A program made the position numbers and the translations under genes. Positions 52,098-61,048 of a stretch of DNA of 64,000 nt are shown here, piece by piece. The notes under the pieces are model-generated. The model was given only the letters and a program-made list of their open reading frames with translations, was not told the DNA's origin and searched no databases. Within the stretch, counting starts at the first letter, position 1, and every line of letters begins with the position of its first letter. The stretch is from assembly GCF_050859025.1 (NCBI RefSeq), contig NZ_CP138200.1, forward strand, positions 4,898,001 to 4,962,000, in the 5' to 3' direction. This DNA is from Wukongibacter sp050859025. GTDB lineage: Bacteria > Bacillota > Clostridia > Peptostreptococcales > Caminicellaceae.

Positions 52098-52895
52098 CTA
52101 TTGTATCTCTAAAACTCCTTTAAGTATTGTCTTTGCTTTTCCTTGAATTAATACCCTATCTTCATTCAATTTACATTTCACACAGCCTGTTCGTCTTGAA
52201 GCTTGAAAACCTAAAACTTCATCCTTTTCTAATCTTTCTATCCAATATGGGGCCAAGTAACAATGTGCTGAACCTGTTACCGGATCTTCATCAACACCAA
52301 TTGCAGGACCGAAAAATCTCGAAACAAAATCATATCCCTCATTTTCACATATACTTGTTACTATTATCTCCTCTTTCCGTGCTTTTTTTAAAAGATTAAA
52401 ATCAGGACTCAATTTAGTAATTTCCTCTTCACTATTAAACTCCAATAGATAGACAATTTCGTCTTCATATATGCTTTTAGGGTTGATTTTAAGAGACTCA
52501 AATAAAATGTCATCCCCCTCTGATTCTATTAAGTTACCCTTTGGCATATCTAACTCAATCCATTCTTCTTTCTTTTTTGCAGCTAGGGTTCCACTAAGAG
52601 TCTTAAAATAAATCATTTCATCCTCTTTAACTATTCCATTCTCCCATAATAGATGTGCACTTGCTAAAGTACCATGACCACATAAGGATACCTCCACTTC
52701 TGGAGTAAACCACCTTAAATTAAACACATTATCTGAGACTTGTTTTAAAAATGCTGTCTCTGACAAATTCATTTCCATAGCAATATTTTTCAAGGTTAAA
52801 TCATCATAGTCTTTTTCTAAGATGCAAACTGCTGCTGCATTCCCCTTAAATGCAACATCTGTAAAGGTATCTATTTGATAAATTTTCATATTCAT
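52098..52895 (-). CDS. PhzF-family isomerase/epimerase-like protein
   Basis: Cytoplasmic PhzF-like enzyme of 265 residues (diaminopimelate epimerase fold). The N-terminal YQIDTFTDVAFKGNAAAVC, the LSETAFL motif with the conserved catalytic Glu (about residue 46), CGHGTLASAHLLW, and the C-terminal FFGPAIGVDEDPVTGSAHCYLAPYW are diagnostic. Substrate unknown; phenazine genes are absent, so the name is structural only. Between the TPR gene (28 bp upstream) and the GH18-like gene (32 bp), possibly cotranscribed. Confidence 0.93.
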   Translation of the reverse strand: MNMKIYQIDTFTDVAFKGNAAAVCILEKDYDDLTLKNIAMEMNLSETAFLKQVSDNVFNLRWFTPEVEVSLCGHGTLASAHLLWENGIVKEDEMIYFKTLSGTLAAKKKEEWIELDMPKGNLIESEGDDILFESLKINPKSIYEDEIVYLLEFNSEEEITKLSPDFNLLKKARKEEIIVTSICENEGYDFVSRFFGPAIGVDEDPVTGSAHCYLAPYWIERLEKDEVLGFQASRRTGCVKCKLNEDRVLIQGKAKTILKGVLEIQ

Positions 52896-52923
52896 TCCTC
52901 CATTTACATATACCTTTTAAGCT

Positions 52924-53487
52924 CTATGTAATCTTACTTAAATAGTCTATCATCAAATTTTCCTTTGAATCTTTTTGTTTTTCTAATACTTCTTCAACTC
53001 TTTGTATTTGATCTAAAAGTTGGCTCTTAATTTTCTTTTTCTTAGCCTTTTTCAAAAAATCTGTTGCAATATCTAATTTTCCAGAAATACCAGATAATAC
53101 TGCCAACTGTAAATAGACAATCCCCTCATCATTTTCTGTTCTCAGTCCATAATCTAGTGCTTTCTCGTAACAATTTACTGCTTCGCTCAGATTCTCTTCT
53201 CCGATTTCAACATAGGCTTTAATGAAATAGTAGTAGCCTTTATATGTGCGGCTTAACCAATCGATTTTTATTGTTTCATTCAAATATTTCTTCGCTTTTT
53301 TAAGATCATTTTTCTTCATATACCTTAGTGAAACATTAATAGATCCATATCTAATCCAATTGTAAATGTTTAAAAGGGTTAATGCAATCAATAAGATGCT
53401 TTCTGGTACCTTCCCTAGTAATACAAATATAATAGTAAAAAAAATAAATAGTACTATTTTTAATATTCTAATCGTCTTTGAAAACAA
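52924..53487 (-). CDS. Small membrane protein with TPR-like repeats
   Basis: 187 residues: two short membrane helices (about 8-24 and 28-44), then three TPR-like units (MKKNDLKKAKKYLNETIKID, GYYYFIKAYVEIGEENLSEA, YLQLAVLSGISGKLDIATDF) and a charged coiled tail. Cytoplasmic repeat domain anchored in the membrane by inference. No family name that I can give. 28 bp upstream of the PhzF gene. Confidence 0.72.
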   Translation of the reverse strand: MFSKTIRILKIVLFIFFTIIFVLLGKVPESILLIALTLLNIYNWIRYGSINVSLRYMKKNDLKKAKKYLNETIKIDWLSRTYKGYYYFIKAYVEIGEENLSEAVNCYEKALDYGLRTENDEGIVYLQLAVLSGISGKLDIATDFLKKAKKKKIKSQLLDQIQRVEEVLEKQKDSKENLMIDYLSKIT

Positions 53488-53534
53488 AGTATCCCTCTCT
53501 CTCTTCTAATAACTTTTTATATTCCCTATTTGAT

Positions 53535-54113
53535 TTATATACCTCTTAGCAACGGGGAAATAATATCTAGCATCATTTCGTTACCTCTAGGTGTAAAGTG
53601 TAATCCATCTAAATAAATCTCATATTTATTGTCTTGGTTTATTCTTTTATTTAATTCTCCACAAAAGTCTACAATTCTAACATCGAAAATATTACTAAAT
53701 TCCATTATCCATTCCCTTAATTCCAACAACTGATTATTGATTCTATAGAAATCCGCTATATTACTCCATTGCTCTTTTGCCATATCAGGCTCAGTTAACG
53801 GCTGAATACCAATAATGGGCTTTATTAAGTTACCACGAGCTTGATGAACCATTGTGGCAATATTTGATTTAATGACATTTAACGATACTTCCATAATTAA
53901 GTCATTTGCCCCTCCCATAATAAATACATCTGAAGGTCTATTTTCAACAACATCTCTGTAAAACCTTGATAGCATACCTCCAGTAGAGTCTCCGTTAATT
54001 CCCTTATTCAATACCTTGACACCATACTTGTCCTCAATCAGTCTCGTCCATACCTGTGATCTCCTTACTCTATATCCATAGGTCATACTATCACCAATGC
54101 AAACTATTTTCAA
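53535..54113 (-). CDS. SGNH/GDSL-type hydrolase
   Basis: Esterase/lipase-like hydrolase of 192 residues. Block I GDSMTYGY (Ser8), block II Gly in KGINGDSTGGM, block III GGANDL (Asn), block V DGLHFTPRG (Asp and His). All SGNH residues are present. No signal peptide, so it is probably cytoplasmic. Natural substrate unknown (acyl or acetyl esters). SD AAGGAG. Followed by the TPR gene after 47 bp. Confidence 0.93.
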   Translation of the reverse strand: MKIVCIGDSMTYGYRVRRSQVWTRLIEDKYGVKVLNKGINGDSTGGMLSRFYRDVVENRPSDVFIMGGANDLIMEVSLNVIKSNIATMVHQARGNLIKPIIGIQPLTEPDMAKEQWSNIADFYRINNQLLELREWIMEFSNIFDVRIVDFCGELNKRINQDNKYEIYLDGLHFTPRGNEMMLDIISPLLRGI

Positions 54114-54140
54114 ATTTATTAACTCCTTTCTAAAATTGTA

Positions 54141-54249
54141 CTATAAAGAGTTCCAAGTAAATCTTAATTTATACATATCAAAATATCCGATGCTTCTTAG
54201 GATTTTTGATGTGTACAAATTAAAGTTTTGACTGGAATCTCTATATAAC
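54141..54249. repeat. ATAGAGATTC-family foldback element (long form)
   Basis: About 110 bp with long imperfect arms: CTATAAAGAGTTCCAAGTAAA...TTAATTTATACATATCAAAA against TTTTGATGTGTACAAATTAA...TTTGACTGGAATCTCTATATAA, loop TATCCGATGCTTCTTAGGAT. The outer arm matches 39882, 41139 and 36766. MITE-like; no coding capacity. It sits in the 5' region of the SGNH gene. Confidence 0.65.
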
Positions 54250-54333
54250 TTATTTTACCAAAATAATGCAGTTTAGTGGATTATTCTTTTTAAAGTTCAA
54301 TAAAAACTTTCTTGTTAAATCTATGCTTAAATT

Positions 54334-54372
54334 TAGAAAGCTATATAGTCCTTCAACCATATAGCCTTTTAA
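54334..54372 (-). terminator. Terminator of the 778-residue stalk-domain protein gene
   Basis: Minus-strand AAAGGCTATATGG / CTATATAGCTTTC stem with a 7-nt loop and a T-rich tail, 16 bp after the stop. Confidence 0.72.
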
Positions 54373-54387
54373 ATTATATTTCTATAT

Positions 54388-56724
54388 TTATTCTTCTACC
54401 TTTACAGGTTTTTCTATATTAAGTGCCTTTCCGATTTCATCAAATTCTATAGTCCCCTTTACTTCTAGGTCCATTTGAATCGTTTTATAATTACCTCTAA
54501 TCAAATAATTGATTTGACCAGACTTCATATCTCCACTCTTATCGACTAAATACTTTATTTCTAGATTCATAAGGTAACAATCATCTTTTGAAAATCCATA
54601 GGGTACAAAAACATTTGCATCGTAGAGAAATCTCTTAAGTGCTGCTTTATTCTCATTGTTAGAATCTACTTTTATTGTAAATAAAGTTCCGTCTTCAACC
54701 TTTTCCTCTACAATATCTTTTCTGAATATATTCATATTATTATATAGTTCTTGAAAATATGTATCATTATTTTCTAGGTCAAATGTATTCCAATGAGCTT
54801 CATCGCTTCCATATGTATATGATTTGTAATAAAGCTTTTTACCTATAACTATTAATTCTGATTCAAATACATCTGACTCATCTCTACTAGTATCCTTAAA
54901 ATATGACTTTCTAATATTATTACTTATATCTAGTTCATCATAAATATATCTTTTATAATCATAGGATTTTAAATAATCTATTTTTCCTTGTATATCATAA
55001 TAATCATCGCTATATGTATCAATTGTATTGTTCACTTGAATATTATCAACTTTTTCCGTAAGATTTAATTTCTGTTTATAGGCCTTATTTTCTAGTTTAG
55101 TCAATGCACTATACAGCTTCGGATATTTCATCTCTAGTTCCTTCTGTCCTTTCTCAAAATCCTTTTTTATAGCTTCTACCGATTGTATATCTATCGTAGA
55201 CTTTTCTATGTCAAAAACTACTGCACCACCTAATTCATTTACTACAAATGAAAGAGGTACATAACTTACACCATCCCTTTTCTGCAGCCCAACTGGCATA
55301 GCAATTAAAAAACCATTTTTTGAAGCGTATTCATCATCTTCATTTATTAAAATATAATTATTATCTTTTTCAATCCTTATATCACCTGAAGCTTCATCAA
55401 CCGAAAACTCTGCTCCTAAAATCTCAACAACTTTTTTTACTGGAACCAATATCTCTCCATCTATAACTGTTGCTTCTAAATCCAAGGATATATTCTTTTC
55501 ATCCTTCTTTACCATAAAGTTTTCTATGTCTATTGATGTTTTTGACTCTTCATTATTATCACCAGGCACAGTGATTTTCAATGGTTTTCCAATGTTCTTA
55601 TATTCACCCTTTAGTGTAACTAATATTTCAATAGTAAAATAATTATCTGTAACTTCCAAGATAGCTGATACATCATTCCTTATTAGATTTCCTTCTTTAT
55701 CAACAGTATATCCAAGCTCTAAATCCTTTATTTTTACATCGTTGTATTGATCTATATTATTTAGCTCTCCAAGTATTGCATTATCTTCACCTAAAATATT
55801 TATAAAATCGTCAAAATAGACTTCGTCATCAAATTTAATACTATATATTGTATTTGATTTTGTTCTTTTTCTCTCGATGTTGTCTTTAGATTTCACTAAT
55901 TGTCTCATTAATTGATCTATATCACCAAAATATTTATTTTCTTCTGATTCTGTTAATTCCGTTTTTGACAAAATCATACTATTTGATTTTGTATAGGCAA
56001 ATCCATCTGATACTATTGTCTTAAAGCCCTTATCTTCTTCGTATCCAATTTTTTTCATACTAACTGTGGCATCAGACTCAAGTTTTTTCTTAGAATAATC
56101 AATTTTGGAGGCAATTTGTATGTCAATCCCTGCATTTTTTAGTTCCTCAATAGCCTCTTGAGTATATTCATTATCTTTTCCATTATGAATATTCCAATTA
56201 ACTACCTTCATATTTATTGACAAATTCTGTTCAAAGGGCTTTTCCATTATTTTTTCTATCGCTTTATACAGTCTCGGATATTTTTTATATAACCGTCGTC
56301 TCCTTTCCTCATACTCCTTTTTCAGTGTCTTTTCTGATTTTATGTATATCTTATTGTCAGTATCTATCTCTACGTTCATCGACTTTGTTATAACTTCCAA
56401 AGGTATGAATACTCTATCATCAACGATCTTAAAATCTTCATCTAAATATATTGTATCACCATTTATCGTCATATAATAAGAGTAAGCATTAAAACTAACT
56501 TCAATATTATCCTTTACAGCCGCAAAATCTCCCGTCTCTTCATTCCATTCTACCTTTGCACCTAATGCTTCAAATGTTTCCTTTGCAGGAACCAGTGTAG
56601 CCCCTCCATCAACCTCTACTTCCTTACCATCTACATCTAGTGTTAATGAACTATCTGCAAAGCTAAAGCTTGAACAAAGTATTAGTACTAAAAATATGCT
56701 TACTATTCTTTTCATTTTTCCCAT
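54388..56724 (-). CDS. Secreted protein with two copper-amine-oxidase-N-like (stalk) domains
   Basis: Exported protein of 778 residues with a signal peptide (about 1-23). The first stalk domain is at about 28-110 (LVPAKETFEALGAKVEWNEET, VFIPLEVITKSMNVEI), the second at about 412-515 (ILVPVKKVVEILGAEFSV, SYVPLSFVVNELGGAVVF). After each comes a domain of about 250 residues beginning KKxxEExxxxLxxKYPxLYKAIEK with shared internal motifs, so the protein is an internal duplication. These domains bind the envelope in Clostridia; despite the name they carry no copper active site. Function unknown. SD AAAGGGATGGG. Confidence 0.82.
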   Translation of the reverse strand: MGKMKRIVSIFLVLILCSSFSFADSSLTLDVDGKEVEVDGGATLVPAKETFEALGAKVEWNEETGDFAAVKDNIEVSFNAYSYYMTINGDTIYLDEDFKIVDDRVFIPLEVITKSMNVEIDTDNKIYIKSEKTLKKEYEERRRRLYKKYPRLYKAIEKIMEKPFEQNLSINMKVVNWNIHNGKDNEYTQEAIEELKNAGIDIQIASKIDYSKKKLESDATVSMKKIGYEEDKGFKTIVSDGFAYTKSNSMILSKTELTESEENKYFGDIDQLMRQLVKSKDNIERKRTKSNTIYSIKFDDEVYFDDFINILGEDNAILGELNNIDQYNDVKIKDLELGYTVDKEGNLIRNDVSAILEVTDNYFTIEILVTLKGEYKNIGKPLKITVPGDNNEESKTSIDIENFMVKKDEKNISLDLEATVIDGEILVPVKKVVEILGAEFSVDEASGDIRIEKDNNYILINEDDEYASKNGFLIAMPVGLQKRDGVSYVPLSFVVNELGGAVVFDIEKSTIDIQSVEAIKKDFEKGQKELEMKYPKLYSALTKLENKAYKQKLNLTEKVDNIQVNNTIDTYSDDYYDIQGKIDYLKSYDYKRYIYDELDISNNIRKSYFKDTSRDESDVFESELIVIGKKLYYKSYTYGSDEAHWNTFDLENNDTYFQELYNNMNIFRKDIVEEKVEDGTLFTIKVDSNNENKAALKRFLYDANVFVPYGFSKDDCYLMNLEIKYLVDKSGDMKSGQINYLIRGNYKTIQMDLEVKGTIEFDEIGKALNIEKPVKVEE

Positions 56725-56928
56725 CCCTTTAGTTAATATTTTAAGTCTACTTAAGTTTGTTACCTTCTACATATCTTGCACAAATATTTCTATCATCACC
56801 TAAGTACAAAAACCTTTCAAGTTCAACCTTAATCCCTATATTTTTTTAATATCAACGGATTTATCATTTATATTCCCCTTTAGTCTTGAGTTTAATCTTT
56901 ATATCTTATATTTTTAAGTACTTCTGAA

Positions 56929-57585
56929 TTATGACTTTATAACAACCCCTAACAATTTAGCAAGATCAGCTGCCTGCATTAGTGAAACAATTACTCCCCT
57001 TAAATCTTCAGTTCGAATTCCTATACCTTCTATATCACAATCACTTAGATCAATGTTACCAAGATTTGTCCCTGACATCTGGCTTGACCTAAAATTACAC
57101 TTACTAAATAGGACTTTCTGAAAATCACTATTTTGAAAATCACTGCCTTCAAATGTACTATCTTCCAGTATAACTTGCTTTAGTTGTATAAATCTCATAA
57201 AGGAAAAAGATCCATTACACTCTTTAATCCTTACATTTTGTAGTGTAGCATTACATAGATTTATACCCATAAGCTTACAGTTAATAAATTCTGCCTGATG
57301 TATAATACCTCCACTAAAATCTACATTAGATAAGTCACAATCTTCAAATTTCACATTTATTAAATCTAGTGAATTTAATTCCATCTCTTTAAAATCTACA
57401 TTCTTAAAAACTACTCCATCAAAGCTTACATGGCTTGCAGCTTGATTTTGAACTGTACAATCTGATACATAGATATCTCTAAAGGTATCTTCATCTTTAA
57501 TATCGATAATTTCAGTTCTTTTACTTTCAATCTTACTAATAAATTTAGGCTTTTTTATCTTAAACTGCTTTTGGATACTTTTCAT
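56929..57585 (-). CDS. Pentapeptide-repeat protein
   Basis: 218 residues. From about 40 to 190 the chain follows A(D/N)LXX-type pentapeptides (DCDLSNVDFSGGIIHQAEFINC, STFEGSDFQNSDFQKVLFSKC, RSSQMSGTNLGNIDLSDC), which form a right-handed quadrilateral beta-helix. No Qnr-type loops are evident. Cytoplasmic. The 5' flank contains copy 2 of the foldback element (57621-57752), so the promoter region has been disturbed or supplied by it. Confidence 0.88.
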   Translation of the reverse strand: MKSIQKQFKIKKPKFISKIESKRTEIIDIKDEDTFRDIYVSDCTVQNQAASHVSFDGVVFKNVDFKEMELNSLDLINVKFEDCDLSNVDFSGGIIHQAEFINCKLMGINLCNATLQNVRIKECNGSFSFMRFIQLKQVILEDSTFEGSDFQNSDFQKVLFSKCNFRSSQMSGTNLGNIDLSDCDIEGIGIRTEDLRGVIVSLMQAADLAKLLGVVIKS

Positions 57586-57620
57586 TAAACTACTCCCTTC
57601 AAATTCTTCTTTTATTTCAA

Positions 57621-57752
57621 ATTAACCTCTTATGCTAGTTTCTACAGCTGTGGGTCATGATATTTCCTTCATACAGTGAGAGGAAATATCATCACTCCCT
57701 GGATAGTACAAAATCTAAATATATGATTAACTAGCTAGGTGAGTTAAGTTAA
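57621..57752. repeat. Palindromic foldback element, copy 2
   Basis: Arms ATTAACCTCTTATGCTAGTT / AACTAGCTAGGTGAGTTAA outside and TGATATTTCC / GGAAATATCA inside, with GGG/CCC and TAGTAC segments conserved from copy 1 (10361-10540). About 50 bp shorter because the centre differs. It lies 36 bp upstream of the pentapeptide gene start. Confidence 0.7.
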
Positions 57753-57982
57753 TTATTCTTCTTTATCTTCTCTTTTCCTCTATAAAAAATTTTTTTCGAA
57801 ATAGGACTGTTTTTACTTTCATCACTCAAAAATATACTTTTATGCTTAAAAAAGGAAATAATCATAGCTTTTTTATAGTGATGAAGTTTAGTTATACCAA
57901 TATTTATAGTAACATATTTCTATATCAATTACTTGGTAATATTTGTTACAAAAAATAAATAGTTTTTTTTACCAAATATATA

Positions 57983-58011
57983 TTGACATATTTATTTTGT
58001 CGCCTTATAAT
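57983..58011 (+). promoter_or_regulatory. Consensus promoter with flanking ACCAAA boxes
   Basis: -35 TTGACA (57983-57988), 17 bp, -10 TATAAT (58006-58011): perfect vegetative consensus. TACCAAATATAT sits just upstream of the -35 and TACCAAAATATATGGTGCCA downstream of the start point (about 58036-58055), giving possible repressor half-sites. Confidence 0.8.
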
Positions 58012-58080
58012 AAGGTTATAAAATAGATTGTTTTGGTACCAAAATATATGGTGCCATATTAAGAAAAAGGAGATGTTAAT

Positions 58081-58311
58081 ATGCTTAAAAAGAAACTAAT
58101 TATTCCAGTAGTTGCTTTAATGTTAGTTGCGAATACAGGTGCAGTCTTTGCAGGAGATGCTGATGATAGGGATGATATAGAAAAAAAAGAAACTAAAATC
58201 AATCCGAAAGCAAGCTACAGCAAAGTATATAACTATGTTCCTTCTGCATTCGATATTACCCCACTTACTTATGAAGAAATTCAACAAAGAAATGACAATG
58301 CAAACCACTAG
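58081..58311 (+). CDS. Small secreted peptide of unknown function
   Basis: 76 residues: signal peptide (about 1-24, KKKLIIPVVALMLVANTGAVFA, Ala-x-Ala cleavage) and a mature part of about 52 residues that is first very acidic (DADDRDDIEKKETK), then aromatic (KVYNYVPSAFDITPL). No Cys. Strong promoter, SD AAGGAGATG and a terminator make a monocistronic unit that could be highly expressed. No family recognised; a wall-associated or signalling peptide is possible but unproven. Confidence 0.75.
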   Translation: MLKKKLIIPVVALMLVANTGAVFAGDADDRDDIEKKETKINPKASYSKVYNYVPSAFDITPLTYEEIQQRNDNANH

Positions 58312-58320
58312 CATTATGCA

Positions 58321-58356
58321 AAAGAGGTTCTGTTTTTCAAGCAGAACCTCCTTTTA
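58321..58356 (+). terminator. Terminator of the small secreted peptide gene
   Basis: Perfect stem AGGTTCTG / CAGAACCT with AAAG/CTTTT extensions, 9-nt loop and T4, 10 bp after the stop. Confidence 0.88.
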
Positions 58357-58713
58357 TATGGTCAGTACTAAGTGATAAGTCTCTAAAATTTCTATATAGG
58401 CATCATTTCTTTCACTGCTCTATACTTATCCAATGTTTTTTACCTACGAAATTGTAGAGAATAGATATAAATATTAGTTAGAATATAAACATTTATTTTT
58501 TTGTTTGATATTGAAAAAATACTACTATAAAAATAAATTAGTACATTATTTTCTCTAATTAAAAATTACTGGTATAATAGTATTAGAAGTCATTTAAAGG
58601 GAATCTAAATATCGGTCTAGAGCTTTAGTATAAAATATAGCACCTTTATCATAAAATCACAGCTAATAACTATTTAGATTTCTAGCTTTAATATTTTATA
58701 TATGGAGGTGAAA

Positions 58714-58746
58714 ATGACTAGAAAGGCTATAGTAAAATCTTATTGA
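58714..58746 (+). CDS. Possible 10-residue leader peptide
   Basis: ATG with SD TGGAGGTGA at 5 nt, product MTRKAIVKSY, stop TGA. Length and signal are those of attenuation leader peptides; the coding itself shows no conservation evidence. Low certainty. Confidence 0.3.
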   Translation: MTRKAIVKSY

Positions 58747-58849
58747 GCAATATCGTATTCCTATGTCTTTTTAAATGTATAGAGAGAATTGTCTAAAGCT
58801 TATTAAAGCTTGTTATACAAATGGAGAGGATTAGAAAGAAAGGTGGTGA

Positions 58850-58951
58850 ATGTTCTGGTTCAAAGCTAAAATACAGGATTTCAATATTATATATCTTAGA
58901 ATAATTGAACTATTTAGTTTCATTAGTACCACCTTTAAGATTTGTATCTAA
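58850..58951 (+). CDS. Possible 33-residue peptide
   Basis: ATG with SD AAGGTGG overlapping closely (spacing about 3 nt), hydrophobic and aromatic product MFWFKAKIQDFNIIYLRIIE. Its 3' half overlaps an inverted-repeat arm. May be a second leader frame or a chance reading. Confidence 0.3.
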   Translation: MFWFKAKIQDFNIIYLRIIELFSFISTTFKICI

Positions 58952-59039
58952 ATCCTGTGATTCTGTCACTTTATAATAAGTGAAAAACTGTATTAATGAT
59001 ATTTATTTCATAGCACAGTCTTTGAAACCAGATTAAAGT

Positions 59040-59558
59040 ATGGAGTCTAAAGATAGGTATAGATCATTTAAAAGATATTTAGAGAGTAATTCTTCATCAT
59101 ATAGCGAAGAAGATATTCTATCAATTACAGTATGCTTAGAGTTAGCAAAGGCTTCGAAGAAAATTATAGATGCATTTAACGATAAACTTAAAAAAAGCAA
59201 TTTATCTAAGGGTAGATTCATTATATTAATGATATTATTCAACGAAAGTCAAAATGGCGGCGAAGGTCTTTCACCTTCAGAGTTAGCAGAAAAAGCTATG
59301 GTTACTCCAGGTACAGTTACGGGGCTAATAGATGGTTTAGAAAACATTGGTTTAATAATGAGAACAAAAAGTGGTAGAGATAGAAGAAAGATAAAGATTA
59401 AACTAACGGATAAAGCTTATTCAGAACTGGATGAGGCTATACCTCGAACCTTTGACCATCTTATCAATGCTATGTCTAATTTTACAACTGAAGAAAAAAG
59501 AATGCTTGCAAAGTTATTAATAAATTTCGAAAATCAAATTGATTGTCCTAATGACTAA
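59040..59558 (+). CDS. MarR-family regulator
   Basis: 172 residues with a longer than usual N-terminal helix region (about 1-45), then the MarR winged HTH (LSPSELAEKAMVTPGTVTGLIDGLENIGLIMR, about 80-112) and wing SGRDRRKIKIKLTDKA. The ATG at 59040 has no clear SD. No adjacent cotranscribed target; the leader region upstream suggests its own regulation is layered. Paralogous only at family level to the MarR at 26911. Confidence 0.9.
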   Translation: MESKDRYRSFKRYLESNSSSYSEEDILSITVCLELAKASKKIIDAFNDKLKKSNLSKGRFIILMILFNESQNGGEGLSPSELAEKAMVTPGTVTGLIDGLENIGLIMRTKSGRDRRKIKIKLTDKAYSELDEAIPRTFDHLINAMSNFTTEEKRMLAKLLINFENQIDCPND

Positions 59559-59775
59559 CAGTTTGATGTCTTTTTATAGTTTTAATTAAGCTTAGTGTCT
59601 ATCTATATAATAGCTTTTTTATATCTAAATATTTTGTATTATTAAACTTGTTATTGAAATTATATATGTAATACTCTCATTATGGGTTTATTTTGAAATT
59701 ATTTATCTTTTTAATAAAACTAAAGGCTTAAAGCAATTTTTTTATAAAATTTTCAAATTCAAATTAAAACATTAA

Positions 59776-59821
59776 AAGCTCAAATTCTATACTTTTTGAA
59801 TTTGAGCCTTAATTTTTTTTA
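59776..59821. terminator. Bidirectional terminator
   Basis: A 10-bp perfect stem GCTCAAATTC / GAATTTGAGC, 10-nt loop, T8 on the plus strand and T-rich on the minus strand. Lies between the convergent MarR and diguanylate cyclase genes. Confidence 0.8.
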
Positions 59822-59833
59822 ATATATTTACTT

Positions 59834-61048
59834 TTATTTACTAACACAGTTTCGACCTTTTTTCTTAGCTCTGTACAACGCCTTATCAGCTGCCTTTAAC
59901 ACCTCTTCTGGCAATTTATATTTGTCGCTTTTCTCAGCTACACCAATGCTAATAGTAACACTTAAATCCTTAGAAAAGATTTTTTCCTTTCCCTTTACTT
60001 TCCTTTTCTTTTTGTAGGAATATTTCTGTTTTGATATATTTTCTCTCAATTCTTCCAAATAGGGAATTACATCCTTTTGGTTTTTTCCTGGAAATAATAT
60101 TGTGAACTCTTCTCCACCATATCTAAAGGCCTTTCCGCCACCATTTACCTTTTGTAGATTAGATGCCACTATCTTTAAGACCTCGTCCCCTGTATCATGT
60201 CCATATGTATCATTGAACTTCTTAAAAAAATCAATATCCGTCATAGCAATAACGTATTTACCTCCCAATTTCATCATTGATTCATTAAGAGCTCTCCTTG
60301 CTGGTATTCCTGTTAATTCATCTGAATAGGCCATAAAGTACGATGCCTCTACCACCCCTATAATTAGTATTAATCCAGCCATAGCGAAAGCAATCTGTAA
60401 TGCTAGAAATTGCTCCCTCAAAATTAAGCCCATGAAAACCATCAATGTTACACCTATTAACGAACTGTTCATCAAAGTAGGTTTCAATAACATTCTTATA
60501 CTTAAAAATATAAGAGTACACAAAAAAGTTATGGCAGACACCTGAGGCATTGAAATCATTCCAGCAGTTTTCTGAAACACCATTTTATGATAAATAAATG
60601 CTTGAACTTGACTCTGTTCCGGTTGGATAATCCACCATACTAACATAATCTGAAATATTATAAATCCGATACGAATTTTTCCCCATGAAGTTAGAATTCC
60701 CCTTTCCTTTAATAAGGGAAATAAAAATATGTTTATGGGTATGATAAATGAAAGTATATCAAATATCCCGATGGCTTCAAAACTCATACTATATGTAGCT
60801 ACAGTCCCATAGGATAGTATTATCTGACTAAGTGACAAAATCAAGCTTAAGAAAAAAACTTTACTTTTATTGAATCTTGAACCTAATAACATTCCGACAA
60901 AAAAGAAAAAATATGAAATATATTGTAAAACCATAGTCCAAGATTTAGGAAATTTCGATACATTAAATATTAGTATGTAGGTTGCTATTGTAAGACTAAT
61001 AGGTATACTTATAAGTCCAATTCCCTTTTTATTTATGCTACGTTTCAT
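59834..61048 (-). CDS. Membrane diguanylate cyclase (GGDEF domain)
   Basis: 404 residues: eight or so membrane helices in residues 10-235 (7TM-like sensor, not a named domain), then a GGDEF domain (about 240-400) with DELTGIPARRALNE, ALTDIDFFKKFNDTYGHDTGDEVLK, the active-site motif RYGGEEF, and the inhibitory-site-side ISIGVAEKSD. The catalytic GGEEF variant is active in many enzymes. No EAL domain. The sensory signal is probably a membrane or lipid state. Single gene, SD AAAGGA. No c-di-GMP riboswitch was seen in the window. Confidence 0.93.
   Translation of the reverse strand: MKRSINKKGIGLISIPISLTIATYILIFNVSKFPKSWTMVLQYISYFFFFVGMLLGSRFNKSKVFFLSLILSLSQIILSYGTVATYSMSFEAIGIFDILSFIIPINIFLFPLLKERGILTSWGKIRIGFIIFQIMLVWWIIQPEQSQVQAFIYHKMVFQKTAGMISMPQVSAITFLCTLIFLSIRMLLKPTLMNSSLIGVTLMVFMGLILREQFLALQIAFAMAGLILIIGVVEASYFMAYSDELTGIPARRALNESMMKLGGKYVIAMTDIDFFKKFNDTYGHDTGDEVLKIVASNLQKVNGGGKAFRYGGEEFTILFPGKNQKDVIPYLEELRENISKQKYSYKKKRKVKGKEKIFSKDLSVTISIGVAEKSDKYKLPEEVLKAADKALYRAKKKGRNCVSK

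Larger units (their letters stand above)
58580..59039 (+). promoter_or_regulatory. Long leader-like region before the MarR gene, with two short frames
   Basis: No long gene in 58357-59039. Two well-formed translation starts occur: a 10-codon frame at 58714-58746 (SD GGAGGTG, MTRKAIVKSY) and a 33-codon frame at 58850-58951 (SD AAGGTGG, MFWFKAKIQDFN...). Inverted repeats GAATCTAAATA / TATTTAGATTTC (58600-58683) and ACAGGATTT / AAATCCTGT (58873-58957) flank them. This could be a translation-sensing leader of the downstream gene or chance. Confidence 0.35.

Noticed and set aside
54388..56724. Copper amine oxidase
   Set aside because: Only the small N-terminal-like stalk domain is present; the catalytic domain and topaquinone Tyr are missing.
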